64,000 bases of DNA. Source: Paracoccus sediminis (GTDB lineage: Bacteria; Pseudomonadota; Alphaproteobacteria; Rhodobacterales; Rhodobacteraceae). Position 1 is the stretch's first letter. Every line of letters begins with the position of its first letter. The position numbers and the translations under genes were made by a program. Positions 19,110 to 27,666 of this stretch are shown here, in pieces. The DNA lies in the NCBI RefSeq assembly GCF_900188295.1, contig NZ_FZNM01000002.1, forward strand, positions 372,001 to 436,000. Direction: 5' to 3'. Under the pieces are notes generated by a model. It searched no databases and was not told the origin of the DNA. It was given only the letters and a program-made list of their open reading frames with translations.

Positions 19110-19580
19110 TCAGTTCCGCTCGCGGCGGTCGCCGCGATCGCCACGGTCGGCGCCACGATCACCGCGGTCGCCACGATCACGGTCGCCACGATCGCCACGG
19201 TCGCGGTCGCCGCGCGGACGGTCGCCGCGGTCCCGGTCGCCCCGCTCGCCGCGTTCCTCGCGCTTCTGCATCTGGACGGACGGGCCTTCCTCGTGCTGAT
19301 CGACGCGCACGGTCATGACGCGCATCACGTCGTCATGCAGGCGGGCCAGACGCTCCATTTCCTGCACGGCGGCCGAGGGCGCGTCCGAACGCAGAAAGGC
19401 ATAATGGCCCTTGCGGTTCTTGTTGATCTTGTAGGCGAGGGTGCGGACACCCCAGTATTCGTTTTCGACCACCTTGCCGCCGTTGTCGGCCAGCACGGTC
19501 GAGAAATGTTCGATCAACCCTTCGGCCTGCGTGTTCGACAGATCCTGGCGGGCGATCAGCACATGCTCGTACAGAGGCAT
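19110..19580 (-). CDS. rpsF: 30S ribosomal protein S6 with long Arg/Gly/Asp repeat tail
   Basis: This 156-aa S6 protein has a normal ferredoxin-like domain in residues 1-105 ([35 protein letters not shown]). The tail, from about residue 110, is made almost only of GDR, DRG and RGE units, with about 45 residues of Arg, Asp and Gly. The underlying DNA (19113-19260) is correspondingly repetitive. E. coli S6 is about 130 aa with a short acidic tail. The start ATG at 19580 fits homologues; the frame is open to 19634 but without similarity. A promoter match lies at 19683-19710. Confidence 0.97.
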   Translation of the reverse strand: MPLYEHVLIARQDLSNTQAEGLIEHFSTVLADNGGKVVENEYWGVRTLAYKINKNRKGHYAFLRSDAPSAAVQEMERLARLHDDVMRVMTVRVDQHEEGPSVQMQKREERGERGDRDRGDRPRGDRDRGDRGDRDRGDRGDRGADRGDRGDRRERN

Positions 19581-19682
19581 GGCATCCCTTTCGGTTTTCG
19601 GGCGCACTTCATCGACGGGCCAACCCTTCCGCACCCGTCACGAGAGGCTGCGCGTTGCACGATCTCGGCGGAAGGATGCGGT

Positions 19683-19710
19683 CTTATAGCGGCGAATGCC
19701 GGGGATGCAA
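19683..19710 (-). promoter_or_regulatory. Sigma-70-type promoter of rpsF-rpsR-rplI
   Basis: On the minus strand, TTGCAT (-35) and TATAAG (-10) are separated by 16 nt. This sits about 100 nt upstream of the rpsF start in the divergent region between rpsF and agmatinase. It is the best core-promoter match in the interval. Confidence 0.6.
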
Positions 19711-19782
19711 GGCGATTCAGGGGTTGCGGCGGACCTTGCGGACCCACCGCGCCCGCGTCACCATGCCCGCAAACGGCGGGGG

Positions 19783-20748
19783 ATGGCGATGGCCTTGGAA
19801 GATGCGAAGACCCAGGTGGATCAGGCGTTCACCCGCGCCGACCCGCGCGGCCTGTCGTTCGAGAACGCCTTTGGCGGCGCGGTCAGCTTTCTGCGCCGCC
19901 GCTACACCAAGGATCTGGCGGGCGTCGACGTGGCCGTGACGGGCATTCCCTTCGACCAGGCCGTGACGCACCGCCCCGGCGCCCGCTTCGGCCCGCGCGC
20001 GATCCGCGAGGCATCGACCCTGCAAGCCTTTGACCCGCCTTATGGCTGGGGCTACGACCCGCTGACCACGCTGTCGGTGGTGGATTACGGCGACATGGCC
20101 TTTGATTACGCCGATGTGCGCGGGGTGCCGGGGCGGATCACGGCCCATGTCGGCGCGATCCTGGACGCGGGCGCGGCGCCCATCACGCTGGGGGGCGATC
20201 ATTTCATCACGCTGCCGATCCTGCGGGCGGTGGCGGCGCGGCGCGGGCCGGTGGCCCTGATCCAGTTCGACGCCCATTCCGACACCTGGGTGGACGACGA
20301 TCCCGACCGCATCGACCACGGGACGTTTCTCTACAAGGCCATCCGTCAGGGGCTGGTGGATCCGGCGGCCAGCGTCAGCGTCGGGATCCGCACCCACAAC
20401 CCCGACACGCTGGGCATGACCATTCTGGACGCGGCGGGCGTGCATCGCGACGGGGTGGACGCGACCCTGGCCCGGATCCGCGCCGTGGTGGGCGACCGCC
20501 CCGTGTACATCACCTTTGACATCGACGCGCTGGACCCGGCCTTTGCGCCCGGCACCGGCACGCCGGTCTGGGGCGGGCTGGCAAGTTGGCAGGCGGCGGC
20601 GCTGTTGCGCGGGCTGGCGGGGGTCGATCTGATCGGCGGCGACGTGGTCGAGGTCTCGCCCCCCTATGACACCACCGGGGCCACGGCCATCGCAGGCGCC
20701 CATGTGGCGACCGAACTGATCGCGCTGTACGGCTGGAACCGGCGTTGA
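19783..20748 (+). CDS. speB: Agmatinase (ureohydrolase family)
   Basis: This 321-aa manganese enzyme of the arginase/agmatinase family hydrolyses agmatine to putrescine and urea. The metal-binding motifs are complete: GGDHFITLP near residue 138, FDAHSDTW near 163 and FDIDALDPAFAPGTGTP near 245. The agmatinase-type start is taken as the ATG at 19783; another ATG follows at 19789, and the open frame back to 19696 has no similarity. The urea produced could feed the urease encoded at 42-47 kb. Related guanidino-acid hydrolases share the motifs, so the exact substrate is not certain. Confidence 0.87.
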   Translation: MAMALEDAKTQVDQAFTRADPRGLSFENAFGGAVSFLRRRYTKDLAGVDVAVTGIPFDQAVTHRPGARFGPRAIREASTLQAFDPPYGWGYDPLTTLSVVDYGDMAFDYADVRGVPGRITAHVGAILDAGAAPITLGGDHFITLPILRAVAARRGPVALIQFDAHSDTWVDDDPDRIDHGTFLYKAIRQGLVDPAASVSVGIRTHNPDTLGMTILDAAGVHRDGVDATLARIRAVVGDRPVYITFDIDALDPAFAPGTGTPVWGGLASWQAAALLRGLAGVDLIGGDVVEVSPPYDTTGATAIAGAHVATELIALYGWNRR

Positions 20749-20754
20749 CCGCTT

Positions 20755-21348
20755 TCAGATCAGCCGGTCGATGCGCCCGATGTCGCGGACATGCAGCAGA
20801 TGCACCCCGGTGCGCCGCGACAGGGCCTTGGCGCTTTCGGTGTAATGGCCGGTGGTGATGACCACGGCGGTGTCCACCCGGTGATAGGCGCGGCCCGAGA
20901 ACGCCTCTTGCACGGCCTTGTTGCCCACCGCGCCGTCGTACCGCTTGCACTGGATGCCGATCTTGCGGCCCTTGCGCCGCGCGATGATGTCGATGCCCTG
21001 GTCGCCCGATCCGGCGGTGACATGGGCGCGCCAGCCCTGCGCCTCCAGCCGGCCCGCGACCCACTCCTCGAAGGCGTGGCCGTTCTTGGGCAGAAAGGCG
21101 GGGCGGCGCCGGGTTGATTGCCGGGCACGCCGCCGATTCCCGCGCCGCCCTGTTCCCCGCCGCAGCAACAGCGCGGGCAGCAGCAACCCTGCCGCCACGA
21201 TTCCCGCGAAGGCCGTGGCCCGAGTGCGCCCGCCGCCCATCGCGCCGTCGGCAACGGTTGCCATCAGAAACCCCCCGATCACCACCAGCGTGGCGGACAG
21301 GACCGCATATCTGAAGACATAGAAGGCGGTCGAAAACAGACGGCGCAT
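20755..21348 (-). CDS. Membrane-anchored Mrr-type restriction endonuclease-like protein
   Basis: This 197-aa protein has two N-terminal hydrophobic helices ([37 protein letters not shown]), an Arg-rich linker, and a C-terminal PD-(D/E)XK nuclease fold of the Mrr_cat type from about residue 88. Visible catalytic pieces are E94/E95 in [11 protein letters not shown], the Asp in GDQGIDIIA and the Gln-X-Lys in IGIQCKRY. Such proteins occur widely outside restriction operons, and no methylase is nearby, so a DNA repair or quality-control role is as likely as defence. It is convergent with agmatinase, 6 nt apart. Confidence 0.78.
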   Translation of the reverse strand: MRRLFSTAFYVFRYAVLSATLVVIGGFLMATVADGAMGGGRTRATAFAGIVAAGLLLPALLLRRGTGRRGNRRRARQSTRRRPAFLPKNGHAFEEWVAGRLEAQGWRAHVTAGSGDQGIDIIARRKGRKIGIQCKRYDGAVGNKAVQEAFSGRAYHRVDTAVVITTGHYTESAKALSRRTGVHLLHVRDIGRIDRLI

Positions 21349-21422
21349 TTCGGTTCACGGGAAAAGACGGGGCAAATCTGGGCGACTGTTGCCCGGAGAC
21401 CACATCCTATGGTGTCGGCTGG

Positions 21423-21431
21423 TTATCCACA
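21423..21431 (+). promoter_or_regulatory. Single consensus DnaA-box sequence
   Basis: TTATCCACA matches the strict DnaA box. It stands alone in the divergent region between the Mrr-like gene and prfA, so it may be a DnaA regulatory site or a chance match. No cluster of boxes or AT-rich unwinding element accompanies it. Confidence 0.35.
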
Positions 21432-21450
21432 ATTCCCGGCGCCGTGCAAT

Positions 21451-21465
21451 GTTCCGGGACTGTTC
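21451..21465. promoter_or_regulatory. Possible LexA box upstream of prfA
   Basis: GTTC-CGGGACT-GTTC fits GTTC-N7-GTTC and lies 49 nt before the prfA start. The spacer is GC-rich, and a match of this kind is expected about once per strand in a window this size, so confidence is low. Confidence 0.3.
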
Positions 21466-21514
21466 CGGGTCAAGGCGCTTGCCCGCGGCAAGCCGCCCGG
21501 CTAATCCCCCAGCC

Positions 21515-22567
21515 ATGTTGCCCCAGGATCGCCTCGCCCAGATCGTCCAGCGGTTCGAGTTTCTCGAGGCGCGTCTGAACGCGGGCGCCGCCCCCGACCA
21601 GATCGCCCGGATCAGCCGCGAATACGCGGATCTGAAACCCGTGGTCGAACAGATCGCCCGCTGGCGTGCCGTGCAGGAGGGTCTGGCCGAGGCCGAGGCG
21701 ATGCTGGACGATCCCGAGATGCGCAACCTGGCCGCCGACGAAATCCGGCGCCTGCGCGAGGACATGCCCGCCCTGGAGCAGGCCCTGCGCATCGCCCTGC
21801 TGCCCCGCGACGCCGCCGATGCGCGCCCTGCCATCATCGAGATCCGCCCCGGCACCGGCGGGGACGAGGCCGCGCTGTTCGCGGGCGACCTGCTGGCCAT
21901 GTATCGCCGCCACGCCGAACAGCAGGGCTGGACGTTCCAGATGCTGGATCTGACCGAATCCGACCTGGGCGGCGTCAAGGAGGCCGTGGCCCGGATCCAG
22001 GGCGAGGGCGTCTTTGCCCGGCTGAAATACGAATCGGGCGTCCACCGCGTCCAGCGGGTGCCCGAAACCGAATCGGGCGGGCGCATCCACACGTCCGCCG
22101 CGACCGTGGCGGTCCTGCCCGAGGCCGAGGACGTGGACATCGACATTCCCGCGGGCGACATCCGCATCGACACGATGCGCGCGTCCGGCGCGGGCGGACA
22201 GCATGTGAACACCACCGATTCGGCGGTGCGCATCACCCATCTGCCGACCGGGATCGTCGTGACCAGTTCTGAAAAGTCCCAGCACCAGAACCGCGCCAAC
22301 GCCATGGCCGTGCTGCGCGCGCGTCTGTACGATATGGAACGCAGCCGGGCCGATGCCGAACGCGCGGCGGACCGCAAGTCCCAGGTCGGGTCGGGCGACC
22401 GCAGCGAACGCATCCGCACCTACAACTTTCCCCAGGGACGGATGACCGACCACCGCATCAACCTAACGCTGTATGCGCTGGACCGGATCATGGCGGGCGA
22501 CCTGGGGGACATCATCGACGCCCTGACCGCCCATGACCAGGCGGCGCGGCTGGCGGCGCAGGAATGA
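21515..22567 (+). CDS. prfA: Peptide chain release factor 1
   Basis: This 350-aa RF1 recognises UAA and UAG and triggers peptide release on the ribosome. The catalytic GGQ is at about residues 227-229 ([18 protein letters not shown]), and the codon-recognition domain precedes it ([18 protein letters not shown]). The ATG at 21515 gives the normal length; the frame is open back to 21389 but that part spans the intergenic region. The stop overlaps the prmC start (ATGA), joining the factor to the enzyme that methylates its GGQ glutamine. Confidence 0.98.
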   Translation: MLPQDRLAQIVQRFEFLEARLNAGAAPDQIARISREYADLKPVVEQIARWRAVQEGLAEAEAMLDDPEMRNLAADEIRRLREDMPALEQALRIALLPRDAADARPAIIEIRPGTGGDEAALFAGDLLAMYRRHAEQQGWTFQMLDLTESDLGGVKEAVARIQGEGVFARLKYESGVHRVQRVPETESGGRIHTSAATVAVLPEAEDVDIDIPAGDIRIDTMRASGAGGQHVNTTDSAVRITHLPTGIVVTSSEKSQHQNRANAMAVLRARLYDMERSRADAERAADRKSQVGSGDRSERIRTYNFPQGRMTDHRINLTLYALDRIMAGDLGDIIDALTAHDQAARLAAQE

Positions 22568-23385
22568 CCCTGGCCGAGGCGCGGGCCGCCGCCGCCCGGC
22601 GGCTGGCGGAGGCGGGGATCGACGGCGCGGCCCGCGACGCCGATCGCATCCTGGCGGCCGTGCTGGGGGTCGAGCCGGGGCGGCTGCGGGTCATGGACCG
22701 GGATCTGACGGGCGATGATCTGGCCCGGCTGGACCGGGGCCTTGCCGCCCGCGCCGCACGGCAGCCGGTCGCGCAGATCGTCGGTTTCCGCGATTTCTAT
22801 GCCCACCGTTTCCGCGTCACCGCCGACACGCTGGATCCGCGCCCGGAAACCGAGGTGGTGGTGCAGGCGGCATTGGATGTGCCCTGGGCCAGCGTCCTGG
22901 ACCTGGGAACGGGAAGCGGGGCCATCCTGATCTCGCTTCTGGCGGCGCGGCGTGGCGCGGCGGGGGTGGGAACCGATATATCGGATGCGGCGCTGGCGGT
23001 GGCGCGGGACAATGCCCGAAGGATCGGCGTGACTGCGGAATTCCGCCGGGCCGACTGGTACGGTGGTGTCGTGGGTCGCTTTGGCCTGATCGTGTCGAAT
23101 CCGCCCTATATCGCGCTGTCCGAAATGGCCGGGCTGTCGCCCGATGTCCGCGACTGGGAGCCGCATTCCGCGCTGACCGACGGATCCGACGGGCTGACGG
23201 CCTATCGCGCGATTGCCGCCGGCGCGGCCGATCACCTGGCGCCGGGGGGGCATCTGCTGGTCGAAATAGGCCAGTCCCAAGGCGATGCCGTGTCGTCGAT
23301 CCTTGCGGAGGCGGGGGCCGAAACGCGGGTGATGGCCGACCTGGATGGGCGGGATCGCGTCGTTTGGGCGCGTTTTCCGGCCTGA
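22564..23385 (+). CDS. prmC: Peptide chain release factor N5-glutamine methyltransferase
   Basis: This 273-aa SAM-dependent methyltransferase modifies the glutamine of the GGQ motif in RF1 and RF2. The SAM-binding motif is [16 protein letters not shown] (near residue 120), and the catalytic NPPY is at residues 179-182. An N-terminal helical substrate-binding domain covers residues 1-75. It overlaps prfA by 4 nt, the classic prfA-prmC pair. Confidence 0.97.
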   Translation: MTLAEARAAAARRLAEAGIDGAARDADRILAAVLGVEPGRLRVMDRDLTGDDLARLDRGLAARAARQPVAQIVGFRDFYAHRFRVTADTLDPRPETEVVVQAALDVPWASVLDLGTGSGAILISLLAARRGAAGVGTDISDAALAVARDNARRIGVTAEFRRADWYGGVVGRFGLIVSNPPYIALSEMAGLSPDVRDWEPHSALTDGSDGLTAYRAIAAGAADHLAPGGHLLVEIGQSQGDAVSSILAEAGAETRVMADLDGRDRVVWARFPA

Positions 23386-23420
23386 GATCCCGGAATTGGC
23401 GGGATTTGGGAAGTTTTCGC

Positions 23421-23449
23421 TTGTCAGCCCGCGCGGGGCGTGATTAGTC
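23421..23449 (+). promoter_or_regulatory. Possible sigma-70 promoter for the DUF4167 gene
   Basis: TTGTCA and TTAGTC are separated by 17 nt in the 264-nt gap between prmC and the DUF4167 gene, leaving a leader of about 190 nt. I see no convincing small gene or riboswitch in this gap. The -10 match is only moderate. Confidence 0.35.
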
Positions 23450-23649
23450 GCCCTTGTGCGGGGGGCATGGATCCCCAAGCACGGGTCAGCCTGCAAAAGC
23501 CGATTCCCCGATGAACGCCAAGTGCGTCAATCTGGGCGCGAGGCACGGGCTGAACGGCAAAGCGCGCGCTTGCGCCGCCGGTTGCCGCCCGCGAAGCCGT
23601 CCAGCCCTCTGGAACCCCAGCCCACCCTGGAACACAAACAGACAGACTG

Positions 23650-24486
23650 ATGAGATCATCGAAATCCCGTTCGCGCAACAAGTCGAACCGCCAGCGCACG
23701 CTGGGCAATGTCGTCAACCGCGTCTTCGACAGCTCTGGCCCCGAAGGCAAGGTGCGCGGAACGCCCCAGCAGATCATCGAGAAATATCTGGCGCTTGCGC
23801 GTGACGCGCAATTGTCCAACGACCGCGTGGCCGAACAGTCGTTCCTGCAACATGCCGAGCATTACACCCGGATGCTGGGCGAGGCGCAAAAGGAAATGGC
23901 CGAACGGCAGCAATTCCATCAGCCGCGCCAGGACGGCGATGAGACCCGCGACGGCCAGCCGAACGGCAACAACGGATATCAGGCGCGCGACGGCGGCCGC
24001 GACGATAATGGCCGCGAAGAAAACCGCCGTGACGACAGCCGCCGCGACGACAGCCGCCGCGAGAATTCCCGGCGCGAGAATGGTTTCCGCGACCCGCAGC
24101 GCGAGGGGGGCGGACGTGACCACAGCGCCCGCGACCCGCAGCGCGATCAGGCCAACCGCGAACAGCCTCGCATGGATCCTGCCGAGGTCGATGCGCAGCC
24201 GGCCCCGCAGCCAGTCCCCCAACCTGTTCCACGCCCCGACCCCGTGCCGGCCCGAGAGGCCCGGCCCGAGGGGCTGCCGGACGCCGTGACCACGTCCGAG
24301 GACGAGGCCGCAGGCCCGGTCGACACGCCGGAAGCGGCGGCCAAGCCTGCGCGCAGCCGGGCGCCACGCGCGCCGCGCGGCGAAAAACCCGCAGGGTCCG
24401 AAACCGCCGCCCCCCGGCAGCGCCGCCGCAAGGCGTCCGAGGGCGAGGCAAAGCCCGAGGATGTTCCGGCGGCCAGCGACGAATAA
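23650..24486 (+). CDS. DUF4167 domain protein with Arg/Asp-rich disordered tail
   Basis: This 278-aa protein has a conserved alphaproteobacterial DUF4167 N-terminus (residues about 1-85: NKSNRQRTLGNVVNRVFDSS, GTPQQIIEKYLALARDAQLS, AEHYTRML). The rest is disordered: tandem RRDDS/RRENS units at about 118-140, then a Pro/Gln/Ala stretch, then an Ala/Arg-rich basic end. The function is unknown; basic low-complexity tails of this kind often bind nucleic acid, but that is a guess here. It ends at a bidirectional-looking terminator shared with rsmA. Confidence 0.85.
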   Translation: MRSSKSRSRNKSNRQRTLGNVVNRVFDSSGPEGKVRGTPQQIIEKYLALARDAQLSNDRVAEQSFLQHAEHYTRMLGEAQKEMAERQQFHQPRQDGDETRDGQPNGNNGYQARDGGRDDNGREENRRDDSRRDDSRRENSRRENGFRDPQREGGGRDHSARDPQRDQANREQPRMDPAEVDAQPAPQPVPQPVPRPDPVPAREARPEGLPDAVTTSEDEAAGPVDTPEAAAKPARSRAPRAPRGEKPAGSETAAPRQRRRKASEGEAKPEDVPAASDE

Positions 24487-24494
24487 GCCAAAAC

Positions 24495-24523
24495 GGCCGC
24501 AGCGATCAGCCAGCGGCCTTTTT
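24495..24523 (+). terminator. Rho-independent terminator after the DUF4167 gene
   Basis: GGCCGC and GCGGCC form a stem around a 12-nt loop, followed by TTTTT. It lies 9 nt past the DUF4167 stop and touches the stop of the convergent rsmA gene. Confidence 0.72.
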
Positions 24524-25377
24524 CATGGGTTCTGGCGGGCCGACCGAAGGGCGCGGGCCAGCGTGCAGAACCGTTCCAGGTCGATCTCCTCGGCCCGCGC
24601 GGTGGGCGGAATCCGCGCCTGTTCCAGCAAGGATTCGATCTGCGGATGCAGCCCGCGCAGGGACGCCCGCAGCATCTTGCGCCGCTGGTTGAAGGCTGCC
24701 GCCGTGACCTGCGACAGGATCGCCGGATCGGCGGGATGGCGCGGCTGGGGCAGCGCGGTCAGCTGGACCACGGCGGAATGGACCTTGGGGGCGGGCACAA
24801 AGGCCTCGGGCGGCAGGGTCATGACGATGCGCGCATCCGCCCGCCACTGGGCCAGCAGGGCCAGCCGGCCATAAGCCTTGCTGCCGGGCGCGGCCACGAT
24901 GCGCTCGGCCACCTCTTTCTGGAACATCAGCGTCAGGGACTGCCAGAAGGGCGGCCAGTCCGGCGGCGTCAGCCAGCGGATCAGCAGTTCGGTGCCGACG
25001 TTATAGGGCAGGTTCGCGGCCACCCGGATCGGCGGGGTCAGATGCGCCAGCGGGTCGATCCGCAAGGCGTCGCCGTGGATCACCGTCAGCCGGCCCGGAT
25101 AGCGGTCGGCGATTTCCCCAAGCGCAGGCAGGGCGCGGGCGTCCTTTTCGATGGCCAGCACATGCCGCGCGCCTTCAGCCAGCAGGCCACGGGTCAGCCC
25201 GCCGGGACCGGGGCCGATTTCCAGCACGTCGCATTGGCTCATGTCGCCCGCCTGCCGCGCGATCTTGGCGGTCAGGTTCAGATCCAGCAGGAAGTTCTGG
25301 CCCAGCTGCTTTTTCGCGCGCAGGTCGTGGCGCGCGATCACCTCGCGCAGGGGGGGCAGGCTGTCGATGGCGGTCAT
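24523..25377 (-). CDS. rsmA: 16S rRNA adenine(1518/1519)-N6-dimethyltransferase (KsgA)
   Basis: This 284-aa enzyme dimethylates two adenosines in the 3' terminal hairpin of 16S rRNA during small-subunit maturation. Motifs: [11 protein letters not shown] at the N-terminus, the SAM site [16 protein letters not shown] near residue 50, and catalytic NLPYN near residue 122. The ATG at 25377 overlaps the pdxA stop by 4 nt. It is the last gene of the lptF-lptG-lptD-surA-pdxA-rsmA cluster, an order shared with many proteobacteria for its last four genes. Confidence 0.97.
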   Translation of the reverse strand: MTAIDSLPPLREVIARHDLRAKKQLGQNFLLDLNLTAKIARQAGDMSQCDVLEIGPGPGGLTRGLLAEGARHVLAIEKDARALPALGEIADRYPGRLTVIHGDALRIDPLAHLTPPIRVAANLPYNVGTELLIRWLTPPDWPPFWQSLTLMFQKEVAERIVAAPGSKAYGRLALLAQWRADARIVMTLPPEAFVPAPKVHSAVVQLTALPQPRHPADPAILSQVTAAAFNQRRKMLRASLRGLHPQIESLLEQARIPPTARAEEIDLERFCTLARALRSARQNP

Positions 25378-26357
25378 GCCCGCGCCGCCGCCATGTCGCG
25401 GGCCATGCGCAGGGCCGCGATGGTCGAGGCGGGATTGGCCCGCCCCGTGCCCGCGATGTCGAACGCTGTGCCGTGGTCGGGCGATGTGCGGATGAACGGC
25501 AGGCCCAGCGTGACGTTCACGCCGCCGTCGAAATCCAGCGTCTTGATCGGAATCAGCGCCTGGTCGTGATAGGCGCAGACGGCGGCGTCATAGCGGGCGC
25601 GGGCCGGGGCGTGGAACATCGTGTCGGCGGGCAGCGGACCGGTCAGGTCCAGACCCTCGGCCCGCAGACGGGCCAGCAAGGGGGCGATCAGGTCGGTGTC
25701 CTGGCGGCCCATCGTGCCGCCTTCGCCCGCATGGGGGTTCAGGCCCGCCACCGCCAGACGCGGGGCGGCGATGCCGAAGTCGCGGATCAGCGCCGCATGG
25801 GTGATGCGGATCGCCTGTTCCAGCACGGCCTCGGTCAGGGCGGCGGGCACGTCCTGCAACGGAATGTGGATCGTCGCGGGCACGACCCGGCAGGGCGGCG
25901 TCACCGTGGTCGAGGCCAGCATCATCGCCACCGGCACGCCGGTTTCCAGATGGGCGCCCGCCAGATGGGCCAGGTATTCGGTATGGCCGGGAAAGGCGAA
26001 GCCTGCGCCGTTCTTCAGGGCCTGCTTGCTGATGGGCAGGGTGCAAAGGCCTGCGGCCTGCCCCCGCATCACCAGATCGACCGCGCGGGCGATGACGGCG
26101 ATCACCCCCGCCGCGTTGGCGGGGTCGGGACGGCCCGGCACGGCGGGCGCCGCGAAGTCGTGGCGCAGGACCGGCAGATGGTCCACGGGCACCGGATCGC
26201 CGGGGGCGGCGATTTCCGTGAAGGCCGTGCCCGCGGGCAGGTGGCGCGGATCCCCCATCCAGGCAAAGCCTACGCCGGATGCCAGCGCCAGGGGGGCCAG
26301 TTCCGGCCCCACGCCCGCCGGTTCGCCGCAGGTCAGGATGATGCGCCCCGCAGCCAT
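25374..26357 (-). CDS. pdxA: 4-hydroxythreonine-4-phosphate dehydrogenase
   Basis: This 327-aa NAD-dependent enzyme acts in the DXP-dependent pyridoxal 5'-phosphate pathway. It begins with the substrate-binding [11 protein letters not shown]. Metal histidines are visible in [24 protein letters not shown] and [16 protein letters not shown] took the ATG at 26357; an in-frame GTG at 26369 overlaps the surA stop (GTGA) and is a realistic alternative adding four residues. A far longer frame to 27731 is only an extension through surA. PLP made here is needed by GlgP among others. Confidence 0.95.
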   Translation of the reverse strand: MAAGRIILTCGEPAGVGPELAPLALASGVGFAWMGDPRHLPAGTAFTEIAAPGDPVPVDHLPVLRHDFAAPAVPGRPDPANAAGVIAVIARAVDLVMRGQAAGLCTLPISKQALKNGAGFAFPGHTEYLAHLAGAHLETGVPVAMMLASTTVTPPCRVVPATIHIPLQDVPAALTEAVLEQAIRITHAALIRDFGIAAPRLAVAGLNPHAGEGGTMGRQDTDLIAPLLARLRAEGLDLTGPLPADTMFHAPARARYDAAVCAYHDQALIPIKTLDFDGGVNVTLGLPFIRTSPDHGTAFDIAGTGRANPASTIAALRMARDMAAARA

Positions 26358-26365
26358 GACACCGG

Positions 26366-27643
26366 TCACGGACGGCGGATGAGGGCTTCGGCGCGCAGTT
26401 CGGCCAGATAGGCCTCGGCGGCGGCATTGGCCTTGCGGTTGAAGATCTCGTCGCGGACGGCCTGGCGGGTGGGCAGGGCGTCCGCGTCGGGCAATGCCGC
26501 CTCGACCCCGTCGTCGGGCAGGGCGGTTGTTGCGACATCGTCCGCCATGTCCGCCACCAGGGCGGGCTGGCGGGAACACAGCATCACCAGATCCGCGCCG
26601 TTTCCGTAATCCACCACGCCGGTTTCGTCCCGGTCCAGGGTTGCCAGACGCTGCGCGATCAGCGCCGGGATGGCGCCTTGGGGTGCGGTCTGGCGCTGCA
26701 CCTGTGGGGCCGCCTGCGAACCGGCCTGCACATACAGGTCGCCGCAGCTGCGGGTCCGTGCGGCCAGCGCCGCCGCATCCGAAGCCGAGGGCAGGCGCAG
26801 CGTCGCATAGTCGATGACCTGTTCGGTCGCGCCGGGCCGCAGCGTCCCCTGACTGTCGCGCAGGTGGAACAGCACGACCGCGCCCTGGACGGTCAGCGGC
26901 TGCGAGGTCTGGCCGGGTTGCAGGGCCGTGATGACCGGGCGCAGCGACGGGGGCAGGTTGTCGATGTCGACCCAGGCCAAGCGCCCGCCCGCCCCCGCCG
27001 ATTCGGCGGCGGAATACTGGCGTGCGGCGGATTCGAATTCGCTGGACGACAGGTTGGCCCCGGCGATCCGGCGGGCCAGGGTCATGGCCTGCTGTTCCTG
27101 ACCCGGCGGGGCGGGGATGACGAGTTCGGAAATCAGAACGCGCGACAGGATCGGCGTTTCGACCACGCGGCGCAGTTCCTGATCGACCTCGGCATCCGAG
27201 ACCTTGATCCGGGGGACCACGCGTTCGCGGATCACGGACCGCCAGACCAAGCCCGCGCTGACAAAATCGCGATAGGCCTGGGGTTCGACCCCCGCGCTTT
27301 CCAGGGCAGCGGTGAATTCGGCCGCCGACAGCCCGGCGCGGCTGGCGAATTCCTCCAATCCGTTCTGCAACCCTTCGTCGGTCGGAACGATGCCAAGCTG
27401 GCGGGCGGCGTGGTTGCGCAGGCGATCGTCGATCAGGGCCTGCTGCGCCTCGGCCTCGGTGGTGCCGGGGGCGCCCAGGATCTGCATGAACCGCTGGCGC
27501 TGCCCGACCTCGTACCGGGTGATGGCGGCGTTGTTGATGTAGATCACCGGCTCGAACGGGTTCTGGGCGGCGACCGGCACGGGCGCCGCAAGCAGGGCCG
27601 CCACCGCAAGACTGGAAAGGAAATACCGCATCGGCTGCCCCAT
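26366..27643 (-). CDS. surA: Periplasmic peptidyl-prolyl isomerase/chaperone SurA-like
   Basis: This protein of 425 aa has a signal peptide ending near AQNPF, a SurA N-terminal domain (INNAAITRYEVGQRQRFMQIL, residues about 35-150) and one parvulin domain (about 175-285; SAGAGGRLAWVDIDNLPPSL). The C-terminal part contains two cysteines (SCGDLY, LCSRQ). It helps outer-membrane proteins, including LptD encoded just upstream, to fold. The start may be the ATG at 27643 or at 27631; the second has a GGGGCAG in front of it. It lies 23 nt after lptD. Confidence 0.88.
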   Translation of the reverse strand: MGQPMRYFLSSLAVAALLAAPVPVAAQNPFEPVIYINNAAITRYEVGQRQRFMQILGAPGTTEAEAQQALIDDRLRNHAARQLGIVPTDEGLQNGLEEFASRAGLSAAEFTAALESAGVEPQAYRDFVSAGLVWRSVIRERVVPRIKVSDAEVDQELRRVVETPILSRVLISELVIPAPPGQEQQAMTLARRIAGANLSSSEFESAARQYSAAESAGAGGRLAWVDIDNLPPSLRPVITALQPGQTSQPLTVQGAVVLFHLRDSQGTLRPGATEQVIDYATLRLPSASDAAALAARTRSCGDLYVQAGSQAAPQVQRQTAPQGAIPALIAQRLATLDRDETGVVDYGNGADLVMLCSRQPALVADMADDVATTALPDDGVEAALPDADALPTRQAVRDEIFNRKANAAAEAYLAELRAEALIRRP

Positions 27644-27666
27644 TGCTTTCGTTTCTTGGCGCAAGA

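Noticed and set aside
19113..19260. Repetitive DNA that might suggest a CRISPR or minisatellite
   Set aside because: The repeats are short, unevenly spaced and in frame; they encode the Arg-Gly-Asp tail of S6. No spacers or cas genes are present.
21423..21431. DnaA box as a sign of a replication origin
   Set aside because: Only one box is present, with no cluster, no AT-rich unwinding region and no dnaA or parAB nearby.
23386..23649. Short open frames in the gap between prmC and the DUF4167 gene
   Set aside because: They have no ribosome-binding sites, recognisable domains or plausible composition; the gap more likely holds a promoter and leader.
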